Positions 1 through 10,100 of a stretch of DNA of 64,000 nt are shown here, in pieces. Positions within the stretch are counted from its first letter, which is position 1. Every line of letters starts with the position of its first letter. The translations under genes were made by a program, and so were the position numbers. This DNA comes from Chrysoperla carnea (Eukaryota > Arthropoda > Insecta > Neuroptera > Chrysopidae). The notes beneath the pieces were generated by a model that did no database searches, was not told the DNA's origin, and saw only the letters and a program-made list of their open reading frames with translations. The stretch is taken from the NCBI RefSeq assembly GCF_905475395.1, contig NC_058337.1:8296983-8360982 (forward strand), read 5' to 3'.

Positions 1-1191
1 ACTTTACACAATCGAAAAATTTTTACAAAATTGGATTTAGTAAGAGCTTACAATCAAATACCAATTGAACCCAAAGATGTACCAAAAACGGCTATTACAA
101 CGCCTTTCGGATTGTATGAATATATTTTTATGTCTTATGGTTGGCGCAACGCTGCGCAAACCTTTCAACGATTTATGGATGAAATCCTACGCGGATTAGA
201 CTTTTGTTACGCGTACATAGACGATGTGTTAATTGCATCAAAAGACGAAACCGAACATTTAGCACATTTAGAAACGGTCTTCAAAAGATTTCATGAATAC
301 GGAATTGTAATAAACGTAACAAAATGCGTTTTCGGTACAAACAGCGTAGAATTCTTAGGGTATAATGTATCAGACTGTGGTACCTCGCCTCTAACATCCA
401 AAATTGAAGCTATAAAAAAGTACACTTTGCCTAAAACAACAAAACTACTAAGACAGTTTTTGGGTATGATAAACTTCTATAGAAGGTTCATACCGCAAGC
501 ACCACTCCTACAAGCTCCTCTAAATGAGCTACTAAAAGGAAATATTAAAGGCAACGCACCAGTCCCTTGGACGCAGGAGACAAAATTAGCCTTCCAAAAG
601 TGCAAAGAAGAGTTGTCTCGAACAACCTTGCTAGCACATCCACTACCGGGAGCAACGCTAGCCGTTATCTGTGATGCATCCGACCATACAGCAGGTGCGG
701 CACTGCAACAGCAAGTCGGAGAAAATTGGCAACCGCTAGCCTTTTTTTCAAAAAAATTTTCTCCATCGCCAACAAAATATAGTCCTTATGGCAGAGAACT
801 GTTAGCCATCTACTTAGCTATTAAACATTTTCGCCACATGGTAGAGGGTAGAAGTTTCGTGATCTACACGGATCACAAACCAATAACTTACGCCTTCCAA
901 CAGAAATTAGATAAGTGTTCACCCAGACAGTTCAGGCACCTGGACTTCATAAGTCAATTTTCGACGGACATACGACACGTTTCCGGTAAAGAAAACGTTG
1001 TAGCAGATGCGTTATCCCGTATTGAGGCATTAGAAAAATCAATAGATTATGAAGCCTTAGCAAGTTCTCAAATTAATGACGAAGAGCTACAGAAATTTCG
1101 AACCAAATCTGGACTCATAATTCGAAAAGTCCAGATGCCTGAAACCGGAATATCTGTATATTATTCATTACTCAACCGTTCAGAAAAATAA
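1..1191 (+). pseudogene. pol: gypsy pol fragment: reverse transcriptase and RNase H
   Basis: The frame is open from the first base of the window, so it is a partial polyprotein rather than a gene starting at the TTG at 31. The RT core is clear: FGLYEY and [12 protein letters not shown], then the catalytic YIDDVLIAS near codons 72-80 of the window frame, then LGY. The RT connection ([15 protein letters not shown]) follows. The RNase H domain shows [11 protein letters not shown], the acidic [13 protein letters not shown] stretch and [10 protein letters not shown], and ends with [17 protein letters not shown]. The frame stops at 1189-1191 because of a frameshift: the zinc-binding start of integrase continues immediately in the next frame. 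Role in the family: copying the element RNA into DNA and degrading the RNA strand. Confidence 0.93.
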
Positions 1192-1590
1192 TTTTAATTG
1201 CATACATCAATTATCGCATCCTGGTATTCGAAACACCATTTTACTGGTAATGAAAAAATTCGTGTGGCCCTCTATTAAGAAAGACTGTAGGCAATGGGCT
1301 CGTGCATGTATAGAATGCCAGAGATCGAAAATCTCGAGGCATGTTTCAGCTCCAGTAGGTAAATTCACACTACCATCTGCAAGATTCGGACATATCCATA
1401 TGGATTTAGTTGGACCCTTACCATCGTCACGTGGATGCAAATATCTTTTAACATGCGTAGATAGATTTACCCGATGGCCGGAAGTAATTCCGCTGGAAAA
1501 CATTGAGACCGTAACAGTCGCTGAAGCATTAATTTTATTCGTTGAACTAAATAAACTCTTGGGAACGACTCATTTAAAAACTACAGCTTA
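1190..1590 (+). pseudogene. gypsy integrase N-terminal part, internally deleted
   Basis: Reading from 1190 gives the integrase HHCC zinc-binding module (HQLSHPGIRNTILL, then CRQWARACIECQRSK). The start of the catalytic core follows, with its first acidic residue in HIHMDLVGPLP, then CVDRFTRWPEVIPL. After VTVAEAL the frame runs straight into LLGTTHLKTTA, which normally lies well downstream, so the middle of the core with the second and third acidic residues is missing. This is an internal deletion, and the piece cannot integrate DNA. It is one reading frame away from the RT frame upstream and from the C-terminal piece downstream. Confidence 0.85.
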
Positions 1591-2127
1591 GCAGAACTAG
1601 TATATGGGGAATCCTTAAAAATACCAGGAGAATTTTTCACCCCATGCAACAACAAAATTTGTACATCCGATTTCGTCACAAACCTCAAAAACCAAATAAA
1701 AGAATTACATCCCAAATGTGGATCTCAACACGATACGCAACGGAAAATTTTCGTTTTCAAAGAGATGGCTACATCAACTTATGTGATGGTCCGAATCGAT
1801 ACACCAAAGGCACCGCTACAGCAGACGTATGAGGGATCATTTGAAGTAAAAAAAAGGAACGAAAAATTTTTTGTAATTTTCAAAAATAACAAAGAATATA
1901 CCGTATCCATAGACAGAATAAAACCAGCGTAAATACTACAATCAGAGGACGACTCATCGAAACAAACGGATTTCGACAACGACATACAAGATCCACCACC
2001 AGAAAATATTTCGCAGCTGACACAAACTCCACAAATCACGCGTTCAGGACGACACGTACGTTTCCCCGAACATTTAAGAGGATTTTGTGTGATTTTCCAC
2101 TGGCTTCATCACTGGCCAGGGGGGTGA
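1591..2127 (+). pseudogene. gypsy integrase C-terminal part with in-frame stop
   Basis: A third frame continues the polyprotein with AELVYGESLKIPGEFF, then KIFVFKEMATSTYVMVRID, then a C-terminal beta module ending SIDRIKPA. It meets TAA at 1930-1932. The same frame then resumes with acidic and polar sequence and RSGRHVRFPEHL, ending at a TGA (2125-2127) inside the purine tract next to the LTR. The family normally reads through to that end, so the TAA is probably a late mutation. I see no envelope gene. Confidence 0.75.
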
Positions 2128-2340
2128 TGTGGCTACACATAGCGAACAAACCCATTAGTTGTAACTGTAATCATATATACGGACCACTACAGTTAGTGAA
2201 GTGAACAGCCATACTTAACATTACCTCTATTTTGTAGTTTACTTAAGCCATATTTAACACATGTATTTCAAATAATAATAAAACATATTTGCAGTAATAA
2301 ATATTTAATGTGTAGTTAATTTCATTAACGCAACCCCACA
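2128..2340 (+). repeat. gypsy 3' LTR with adjoining polypurine tract
   Basis: The repeat starts TGTGGCTAC and ends ACCCCACA, giving the 5-bp inverted ends TGTGG/CCACA. It directly follows a purine run (CCAGGGGGGTGA, about 2116-2127) that fits the plus-strand primer. Inside are an AT-rich TATA-like stretch near 2172-2178 and AATAAAAC near 2277. The partner LTR lies outside the window, so the start could be 3 bp earlier (TGATGTGG) and no target duplication can be tested. Confidence 0.7.
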
Positions 2341-2453
2341 AATACTAAATAGTTTCATTCTTTCGAGTTTAACAATTTACATAGACACTTCACTTTTTAT
2401 TTTTAAAACATAATTAAAATTATATTTTTAAACAAAATTTTAAGAGCAATTAT

Positions 2454-3000
2454 GAATGCTGTTGTTATGTTGACAGTTCTTCATACATGAACATGGAAAA
2501 CGAAAACGAAAGAATGGAAAACGGCGAACTATTGATTAAGGAAAATTATGTCATGAAAGAACAACTTGAGTCGCAACAAAGACAGCTTCTATATTTTGAT
2601 AAATAATTACGAAAAGTGTTACTTTTTGGTGTAGAAGAGAGTGAATCAAACTACGTTCAACTGGAAAATATAGTAATAGATATTATAAACAATATTCTGG
2701 AAGTGAATTTCGATATCAGGGATATTGACTGACTCTATAAGACGAATTTGAAAAGGGCGCATAATACAAAACGACCTATTCTAATAAGCATAATGTCTTT
2801 TCGCAAAAAATTTGAAATCTTAAAAATAAACACTTTCTCTCAATTTAAGATTTTAATTTTAAAGAAGATTATTCACCAGAAGTCTTAGCAGAAAGGAAAA
2901 GAAAACAACCTGAAGTAGATCAACTGCGCAAAGAGGGTATTACGCCAAGATAAGATTATCATATTAAGCGAAAAAATAAATTAAAAATAAAAATGATGGT
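2454..3000 (+). pseudogene. non-LTR retrotransposon ORF1-like remnant
   Basis: Conceptual translation in broken frames gives a Glu-rich start (MENENERMENGE near 2490), a segment like VLLFGVEESESNYVQLENIV, then KRPILISIMSF and EDYSPEVLAERKRKQPEVDQ. This order (coiled coil, RNA-binding-like core, 'SPEVLAERK' tail) is typical of ORF1-like proteins next to insect non-LTR elements. Stops at about 2606 and 2730 and small frameshifts show that it is dead. I see no reverse transcriptase with it. The exact clade is uncertain. Confidence 0.6.
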
Positions 3001-3120
3001 AATGAAAATAGCGAAACTCTACAAAAAAACAAACAATAATGAAATAAGTTCACATAAAAATACTGAAAAAAAGTTGGCAATGTCGACAATCCCCAGATGC
3101 AAAGAAACCATCTATAGTTA

Positions 3121-3400
3121 GAAAACCGACTTCAAAAGAAAATCTTTTCCAAACAAATTAATATGCACTAAAAAGTAAAAAAATAACGATAATATAATGC
3201 AGTTAAAATTATTGTTTTTTTTTTTTGGAGTCGGTGTCAGCCAAGGAAACAGCTCTGACAGAACAGTTTGCTACATTAGCTTGGCTGACACCGACTCCAA
3301 AAAAAACAATAATTTTAACTGCATTATATTATCGTTATTTTTTTACTTTTTAGTGCATATTAATTTGTTTGGAAAAGATTTTCTTTTGAAGTCGGTTTTC
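3121..3400. repeat. near-perfect 280-bp palindrome (hairpin element)
   Basis: The left arm (3121-3245) and right arm (3280-3400) are reverse complements. The only difference I find is a T run of 12 against an A run of 8. The loop is 34 nt (3246-3279). The outer ends read GAAAACCGACTTC / GAAGTCGGTTTTC. The same AGTCGGTT word closes the following tandem-repeat block at about 4063. A transcript of either strand would fold into a 120-bp stem. Confidence 0.95.
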
Positions 3401-3489
3401 TTTTTGTTAAAAGTTTTTTTTTTATTTCGTGATTTTTAGTGAATCTGAAGTACACTAACTTATTTTTCACTAAAAAAGAATCATCGTAG

Positions 3490-4075
3490 TCGGTTGACGT
3501 GATATTGAGTTATTCGTCCTCTTGTCGTACATAATGAATGCAAATTAAAGACTTTTATGGTTTTCTCATGAATGGCGTTGTCAGAACTAGACCAAAATGA
3601 AATGGGACCACACGGGAAGCACCAGCTTTCAAATGGATAAAGAATAATCGAAATCGATTGACGTGATTTTGAGTTATTCGTCCTCTTGTCGTGCATAATG
3701 AATGCAAATTTAAGACTTTTATGGTTTTCTCTTGGATGGCGTTGTCAGAACTAGACCGAAATGAAATGGGACCACACGGGAAGCACCAGCTTTCAAATAG
3801 ATAAAGAATAATCGAAATCGATTGACGTGATTTTGAGTTATTCGTCCTCTTGTCGTGCATAATGAATGCAAATTTAAGACTTTTATGGTTTTCTCATGGA
3901 TGCCGTTGTCAGATCTTGACCAAAATGAAATGGGACCACACGAGAAGCACCAGCTTTCAAATAGATAAAGAATCATCAAAATCGGTTCACCCAGTCAAAA
4001 GTTCTGAGGTAACAAACATAAAAAAATACAGTCGAATTGAGAACCTCCGTTTTTTTGGTTTAAAGTCGGTTAAAA
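3490..4075 (+). repeat. 165-bp tandem repeat block, three full units plus part
   Basis: The word TTGACGTGAT occurs at 3493, 3658 and 3822, giving periods of 165 and 164 bp. Each unit contains TTATTCGTCCTCTTGTCGT, the GGGACCACACG block and AAGCACCAGCTTTCAAAT. The last unit ends differently (CGGTTCACCCAGTCAAAAG, then TTGAGAACCTCCG). A single diverged unit recurs at about 62575-62690. Several short open frames here are by-products of the repeat. It looks like the terminal part of a dispersed insect repeat. Confidence 0.88.
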
Positions 4076-4129
4076 AACAAAATTTGATAACTACGGACTC
4101 ATCGGCTTACATTTCTGAATTATTTTTTT

Positions 4130-4303
4130 TTTCATTTTTAATTAAAGATTTTTTGACTTATTAACTATTTTTAATTCGAAAGTTATTTGTGTTTATTTAA
4201 CTACAATTTTTTTTTCAATTAACAATCCATTTTTTCTACTATCTGTAACAATCCAACAACCACCCCCCCTCCACCGAATAATTTGTTCCTACGGGCGCCT
4301 ATG
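4130..4303. mobile_element. DNA-transposon end (family B), abuts the zinc-finger gene
   Basis: The minus-strand reading starts CATAGGCGCCCGTAGGAAC, then AAATTATTCGG, a G-rich tract, and further in AGTTAAATAAACAC. The same order appears at 34137-34260 (AGGCGTCCCTAGGATC, AAATTATTCGG, GTAGTTAAATAAACACG). The two are copies of one element family. Only about 170 bp is recognisable here. Confidence 0.6.
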
Positions 4304-5596
4304 TTAATTTCCATTATTAATTGGTACAAGTGTTTCAAAATTTGCATCGCATATTTCTTCTTTAATTAATACATGTTCAATTTTGATCATTTCCTCCGGT
4401 ATTTCATTTTTAATTCCTCTATATTCCAATCTAACAATTTCAGACTTCATATTAAAATTTTTTTCTCCGATGTGAATTCGTTTATGTCGCGTTAAACCAC
4501 TTTGCGAATTAAGTTTTTTATTACAAATTTCACATGAGAGACGTTTTTTTCCAGTATGCATTCGTTGATGTTGAATTAAACTATTTCTATCACAAAATGT
4601 TTTTTCACAAGTTTCACATAAGAAATGTTTTTCTTCACTATGAGTTCGTTTATGTCTACTTAAACTATTTTTTTCAGTAAATGTTTTATTACAAATTTCA
4701 CATGAAAAGGGTTTTTCTCCAGAATGAATCTTTTTATGTTTAATTAAATTCGGTTTTATATTAAATTTTTTATCACAAATTTCGCATGAAAATGGTTTTT
4801 CACCAGTATGAGTTCGTTTATGTATATTTAAACTAATTCTTTGAGAAAATGTTTTATTACAAATTTCGCATGAAAAAGGTTTTTCCCCAGTATGTGTTCG
4901 TTTATGTGTAATTAAACTCCCTTTTAAAGCAAATGTTTGATTACAAATTCCACATGAAAATGGTTTTTCACCAGTATGAGTTCGTTTATGTATATTTAAA
5001 CTAATTCTTTGAGAAAATGTTTTATTACAAATTTCACATGAATAAGGTTTTTCTCCAGAATGAGTTCGTTTATGTCTAATTAAACCAATTTGTTGAGTAA
5101 ATGTTTTATTACAAATGTCACATGAAAATGGTTTTTCACCAGAATGAATCCGTTCATGTTTAATTAAATTCTGTTTTAAAATAAATTTTTTATCACAAAA
5201 TTCACATGGAAAAGGTTTTTCGCCAGTATGTATTCGTTTATGCACAGTTAAATTACCTTGCTGGGTAAATGTTTTATTACAAATGTCACATGAAAATATT
5301 TTTTCACCAGAATGAGTCCGTTTATGTTTAATTAAATTCTGTTTTAAAATAAATTTTTTATCACAAAATTCACATGGAAAAGGTTTTTCGCCAGTATGTG
5401 TTCGTTTATGCGCAATTAAATTACCTTGCTGAGTAAATGTTTTATTACAAAATTCACAAGAAAAAGGCTTTTTTCCGCCTTGAGTGAATTTATGTTGAAG
5501 TAAACCAAACTTTATTTCAAGTGGTTCTTCCAATATTTCTTCTTTAATTTCATCTTCAATAATAAATTCTGTATGTAATTGTTTTTCAAGTTCCAT
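4304..5596 (-). CDS. C2H2 zinc-finger protein with 12 tandem fingers
   Basis: A single open frame of 430 aa. Residues 1-44 are acidic (EDEIKEEILEEPLE). Twelve Kruppel-type fingers of exactly 28 residues run from about 45 to 380, each C-x2-C-x12-H-x3-H, joined by TGEKP/SGEKP linkers. The acidic tail repeats the IKEE theme (IKIEHVLIKEEICD). Such proteins are nuclear DNA-binding regulators; the target is unknown and no BTB, ZAD or KRAB domain is visible. Fingers 2 and 4, 1 and 3, and 6 and 8 are nearly identical pairs, so the array grew by recent internal duplication. The ATG at 5596 has AAAAT before it. The frame stays open upstream for about 19 codons without another ATG, so an upstream exon is possible. 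The stop codon lies beside a transposon end, and an AATAAA on the minus strand near 4193-4198 lies inside that transposon. Confidence 0.9.
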   Translation of the reverse strand: MELEKQLHTEFIIEDEIKEEILEEPLEIKFGLLQHKFTQGGKKPFSCEFCNKTFTQQGNLIAHKRTHTGEKPFPCEFCDKKFILKQNLIKHKRTHSGEKIFSCDICNKTFTQQGNLTVHKRIHTGEKPFPCEFCDKKFILKQNLIKHERIHSGEKPFSCDICNKTFTQQIGLIRHKRTHSGEKPYSCEICNKTFSQRISLNIHKRTHTGEKPFSCGICNQTFALKGSLITHKRTHTGEKPFSCEICNKTFSQRISLNIHKRTHTGEKPFSCEICDKKFNIKPNLIKHKKIHSGEKPFSCEICNKTFTEKNSLSRHKRTHSEEKHFLCETCEKTFCDRNSLIQHQRMHTGKKRLSCEICNKKLNSQSGLTRHKRIHIGEKNFNMKSEIVRLEYRGIKNEIPEEMIKIEHVLIKEEICDANFETLVPINNGN

Positions 5597-7440
5597 ATTT
5601 TCTTCCTTGATAAATAAGTCGCATTTACAATTATTTTGATATAAAATGCCATTTTATTTTATGGTCAATATTGGTAGCGTTCATGGCATAGACATTATAG
5701 TACATGGACTGCGCCGCTGTGCATGTGTGCCAACATCTGAGTTTTAATTCCTTGAGTCAACCAACAACAAGCAGAAGTATTTCATCAAGAGAGTAAATTT
5801 TGACATGAAACGTTTTATAAAAAAAAATACATTTATTGTATTATTTATGCTTGATCCTATTGTTTGTTTTAATCAATGCAACATTTTTGTATACGTAAAA
5901 CAACATTTTTGTACACGTAAAATCACAATAGCATAATCAATTTCATAAATATACATTGAATGTCAAATGTTCATATCACAAAATGTTTTACATAAAAATT
6001 GTGATTTCACTGAGCTTTTTGATTCAAAAAGTACTTATCACACATCACTTTACATTTTTTTTACGAATCTACAATGACAAGTACGACAACAACACGTTGT
6101 TTTGACACCACCGACATGATGGATTTGACCCAAGCAATTACCTCAGTTTTCGGCACTCTTGAAATCGTGGAATGGAATATTCGAGAAATGTTTAAATAAA
6201 ATATTGGGATTTTTTGACATATTTTAAGTAAAAAAGCCGTTTGAAAACACAAAAGTTATGTTTGCTTACTTTTATTTACATCATAGATAAATATTTATTT
6301 GACGTACAGGTGTTACTTAATAAATATGGCTGACTTTAGGTTGCAAATTAAAAAAAATACATGTATTTTATATGAGATAGATAGATTTAAGAAAAGTATC
6401 TAAACTGAACTTTTTCCATATGAGATATAATATTATTTCTAACTTTTTTGATACTTCGATAATTTTTGTTTGACATCGTGATTCAATTAATTTTTATTTC
6501 CTGTCAGCTGTACTTTTTTATAAGTATTGGAATTGTTTGGATTTTTAGTTGAACTTTAAATGTCTTTTAGATTTTTAAGTTAAATCAAGACGTCCATCGA
6601 AAATTGTGTTCCTCAAAATAATACAAAAACTTCATCAACTGTTAGATGTCGGTTGCTCTGTTGTTTTTTAGGGTTAGAATGCATTTACTTGAAAATATAT
6701 AATAACTCCCATTAAATGAACAAATTTACATTCTGGTAAACACATCCTTTAATTTCAAAGAACTTTTCTATGTTTTTCATTTATCTAAGTTTTCAAAATT
6801 TCTAATTACATTTGCAACTTGAGCAACATTGTCACCAGAAACTATGAAAAATAATAAAATTAAGATCTAAATTTTCATGATAATTACCATGGAGATGCAC
6901 AAGCAGGCCGAACTCTGCGTAGCCAAAAAGCTGTCACAAAAAAGATGTTAGTAACTTTTCTTTTTCACGGGAATGGGGAGCGAGTGTAAGGTGCGAGTTT
7001 GATTTTAAAAATATGACGCATTTATATAGTATTTTGTTCGTATATTCGTATATAAGCGGTATAAACAATTCTCTCGCTTAAGTTACAACACAATTGAATC
7101 TAGTAAAAACTAGCCTCGGAAAAATATAATAGTCTTGGAAAAATAACAGCTATTTTTGAACGCTAAAAACTTCAGAACCCAACTAACTTCTCTATAGTCG
7201 ACAAACTCAACTCAACTAACTCGTAATTACAACAAAACAGTTATTCGTCCCTATTTTTTCCGGGGCTATTTTTCCAATTACTTATGAAATATATATCAAG
7301 GATAATTAAATTTAATATAAATATTATCAAAAATAATAAATGAGAACTCTAGGACAATTTCCTAGATAAATTTTTTGTATTATAAATACGTATTTCGACT
7401 ACCAATTAGTCATCATCAGTATGAATTATAAATAGTAATG
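5597..7440. other. intergenic, no gene recognised
   Basis: About 1.8 kb of AT-rich sequence. 5640-5760 is the likely 5' flank of the minus-strand zinc-finger gene and is less AT-rich than the rest; no clear promoter element can be called. Short frames (for example 6061-6252 minus) have no recognisable motif. Around 7105-7275 the words CCTCGGAAAAATA and TTTTTTCCGGGGC suggest a small decayed inverted repeat. Confidence 0.5.
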
Positions 7441-7474
7441 GACCAGTCATTATAGGAAGTTCACCTCGGAATTT

Positions 7475-7892
7475 GAGATACCCAGCTGTAAGTCTGTAAA
7501 TAGTTGTATATTGACACCCTAAAAGTTGTCTCAAAACCTACATATGGTAGGGTGTAAGCAACTATTAAATTTCAAGGTCAAAGGTCACAAAAATCGGTTT
7601 TTTGCGCTTTTTTTGGAAATATCTCATTTCCTATGGGTTTTTTGCTATTTGTATTTATTATCAATATTGTAGAATACAAAATTCTCTACAAATTTTGTTT
7701 AAAAAAATTTTTTATACGGTGAACCGTTTTCGAGATAGAGGGCGGAGAGCGCGCGGTCACCGCATCACTTCAGGTCAACCGGTGCCTCCGGTCGAAAACG
7801 CGCCATATATAGTTGATGAACTATCAATAAATCAATGATTATAAATATTTGTCAATTTTTATTAACTATTATATTATATTTTATCATTTTCT
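7475..7892 (+). repeat. left terminal inverted repeat, about 420 bp
   Basis: Pairs with 8866-9290. It contains AAGGTCAAAGGTCACAAAAA, a GC-rich block GGCGGAGAGCGCGCGGTCAC and GCGCCATATATAGTTG. The 78-aa frame at 7602-7838 and the 103-aa frame at 8920-9231 are the same non-coding repeat read from opposite ends. Confidence 0.9.
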
Positions 7893-8218
7893 TCATGCAT
7901 TAAATCTATATCTATTCAATAATACTGATAACCGTTTACTAAAATTAAAAAATAATTAAGAGAAAAACTTAAATCATAATATAATTATATTCCCAGTTAC
8001 ACTAATGACATTTTAAATAGAAAATAATTTAGTGCCTCTTTAAAATCTGTAAATTTTAAAATTCTTCCACTACGACGAAAATTATACCTGGGAATTATAC
8101 GGGCCCTTATTATACACTACGGACCTTTCTATTTATAGCCAGTCGGTGGATGTTCATTTGTTAGTTTCAGTTTGAATTGTATCTTGGTAAACTACTCGGA
8201 CGTACAATTTCAAGAACT

Positions 8219-8662
8219 ATGGATGATTTGTGTTTTCTATGTAATAAGTCAGATTCGAGAGGTGAATCGCTTGTTGAAGTAGTGCGCGGTATGAAAACTC
8301 TACGAAATGCAAGTGTCGAACGAAACGACGGAAAAATTGATTATTTAAAATCAGTAACCTCTGTTAAAGTGCATGAAAAGTGCCGAAGTGTTTACATTAG
8401 TAAAAACTGTATCCAAGCAGCAAAACGGAAACAAGAAGAAGGAGCAACTATAACTTCTCCATTCGTACTCCGTAAAAAACGAGGTGAAGTGTTTGATTTT
8501 AAGAATCAATGTTTATTTTGTGGAGCCTATCATGACAATTTTACCATCTGCTCCAGAAGATTTGCTAAATACAATTTTCTGCAACTGCAAAAGTGGTTGT
8601 GGTTCGCGATGCGAATGCAGGAAAGCGGGCTTGCAATGCTCTTTAGCTTGTGGCCAATGTAA
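8219..8662 (+). pseudogene. cysteine-rich transposon protein, N-terminal part
   Basis: Translation from the ATG at 8219 begins MDDLCFLCNKSDSRGESL, with a first C-x2-C. It continues to a conserved-looking VHEKCRSVY and to CLFCGAY near codon 100. I recall this C-x2-C / VHxxCR / CxFCG arrangement from large uncharacterised insect transposon-like proteins, but cannot name a family. After CLFCGAY the frame turns to unrelated sequence (LQLQKWLWF) and stops at 8662. The true continuation lies in another frame, so a deletion junction sits near 8525-8555. Confidence 0.65.
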
Positions 8663-8836
8663 TGGGCAAGCTTGTCTCAATGCTCTACCATATCAGAGCG
8701 ACATTAACGAAGATGGAACCTTTGATCCCGAAATCATGGAAGAAATTGAGACAAATGTCGTTGAAGACGATAATGAAGACCAGTTTGAAATTTACCAGCA
8801 GCCAGAAGACGACGATGAAGAGGAAGAAGATGTTTA
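8540..8836 (+). pseudogene. cysteine-rich transposon protein, C-terminal part
   Basis: In the frame ending at the TAA near 8835-8837, sequence from about 8542 reads LPSAPEDLLNTIFCNCKSG, then a dense cysteine cluster (CGSRCECRKAGLQCSLACG, then QCNGQACLNA), then a very acidic tail ending EEEEDV. The cluster resembles CXC/tesmin-type metal-binding repeats and usually ends large transposon-like insect proteins. It is fused out of frame to the N-terminal part, which suggests that the whole middle of the parent gene was deleted. AATAAA follows at about 8843. Confidence 0.65.
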
Positions 8837-8865
8837 ATACTGAATAAAAAGTGGATAAGTTAGGA

Positions 8866-9290
8866 AAAAAATGATAAAATATAATATAATAGTTAATAAA
8901 AATTGACAAATATTTATAATCATTGATTTATTGATAGTTCATCAACTATATATGGCGCGTTTTCGACCGGAGGCACCGGTTGACCTGAAGTGATGCGGTG
9001 ACCGCGCGCTCTCCGCCCTCTATCTCGAAAACGGTTCACCGTATAAAAAATTTTTTTAAACAGAATTTGTAGAGAATTTTGTATTCTACAATATTGATAA
9101 TAAATACAAATAGCAAAAAACCCATAGGAAATGAGATATTTCCAAAAAAGCGCAAAAAACCGATTTTTGTGACCTTTGACCTTGAAATTTAATAGTTGCT
9201 TACACCCTACCATATGTAGGTTTTGAGACAACTTTTAGGGTGTCAATATACAACTATTTACAGACTTACAGCTGCGTATCTCGAATTCCG
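8866..9290 (-). repeat. right terminal inverted repeat, about 425 bp
   Basis: Reverse complement of 7475-7892; the arms differ at only a few positions, which implies a fairly young insertion. A diverged piece of the same sequence occurs at about 55815-56010. Confidence 0.9.
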
Positions 9291-9340
9291 AGATTCTTAC
9301 CTAATTTAAGCTTAAATGACTGGTCTATAATTACTTTTAT

Positions 9341-10100
9341 TGTGTATGTTACTCGTTGCTAATTTTGTCCATATTTTGGGGACAATATTTTCTATAGCGT
9401 TCGTTCTCTTTCTTTATAACCTCCATGGTAACTAGTAACTACCAATATTTTTTCAAATAAAGTTGGACAAACTGTTTACATGTATGTGAATCATCGTTTG
9501 GAAATCGGGAATCATCATGGCCGCCATTACAGCATTTTGTTATTCTGTGCGTCCATCAAACCAATTTTTTGTGATTGGATATTAATAGAAAAACTGAATA
9601 CAAATTGAACAAAAATATCATAAATATATATAGAAATGATTTAAGAGGAACAGTAAATGAACATTGAATAGAAATAAATCAAGGTACATTCATATATTTG
9701 TTTTAATATCAATTTTATTGACATTTATAATAATTGTAATTTATTTAGTTAATAAAGTGACTAATTTTTTTATTAGTTAAGCGAAAAACACTAAAAAAAA
9801 AAACATTATAAAAACGTTTAACCATCAATCGTTTTGGAGCAAATGTTATGTAAAAACCATTCTCCATCAGATTGTTGCGCAATGAAATAAATTACGGAAG
9901 AGGTGCTTGTATCACAATCAGATCAGATTCAGTGAACTTAACAAACAACTCAAGTATGTATCAACATCTTTAAATACCTAAATAACATTTATAAACTAGG
10001 AATTATATTATATTTTTTGTTAATGTTGTTTATATGAAGCGATAAATTACTCTGTTTAAAACATTTAATTAGTGATTATTGTTAGTGTTTTATAAAAATA
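9341..10100. other. intergenic / 5' flank of cyclin L
   Basis: 9360-9415 (TTGGGGACAATATTTTCTAT and its flanks) matches, as reverse complement, 26615-26665, so it is a dispersed repeat fragment. 9900-9960 (TCAGATTCAGTGAAC) may be the start of the cyclin L transcript, followed by CAAG-GTATGT-like words that could be a 5'UTR splice site. Neither can be proved from sequence alone. Confidence 0.4.

Larger units (their letters stand above)
1..2340 (+). mobile_element. Ty3/gypsy (CsRn1-like) LTR retrotransposon, 3' part, decayed
   Basis: Seen: a reverse transcriptase and RNase H frame that starts outside the window, then integrase pieces in two other frames, a purine-rich tract and a 3' LTR. The order RT, RNase H, integrase is the Ty3/gypsy order. 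The integrase C-terminal wording (LKIPGEFF, then a module ending SIDRIKPA, then RSGRHVRFPE) is what I associate with the CsRn1/Kabuki lineage; this placement is inference. The gag region and 5' LTR lie to the left of the window. A frameshift, an internal integrase deletion and an in-frame stop make the copy non-functional. Confidence 0.9.
7441..9340. mobile_element. DNA transposon with long terminal inverted repeats, internally deleted
   Basis: Sequence from about 7475-7892 returns as its reverse complement at about 8866-9290 with few mismatches. Weaker matching extends outward to GACCAGTCATT near 7442 and its complement near 9325. Between the arms lie two overlapping cysteine-rich frames (8219-8836) and some unexplained DNA (7893-8150). 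Terminal repeats around a coding region are the layout of a cut-and-paste or Kolobok/Merlin-scale DNA transposon, but the catalytic part is absent. I cannot assign a superfamily or see a clean target duplication. Confidence 0.8.

Noticed and set aside
1930..2127. Start of a gypsy envelope gene after pol
   Set aside because: The frame after the TAA continues the integrase tail and ends in the purine tract; there is no room for an envelope protein.
7602..7838. 78-aa frame repeated in reverse at 8920-9231
   Set aside because: Both are readings of the terminal inverted repeat; the shared protein is explained by the repeat itself.
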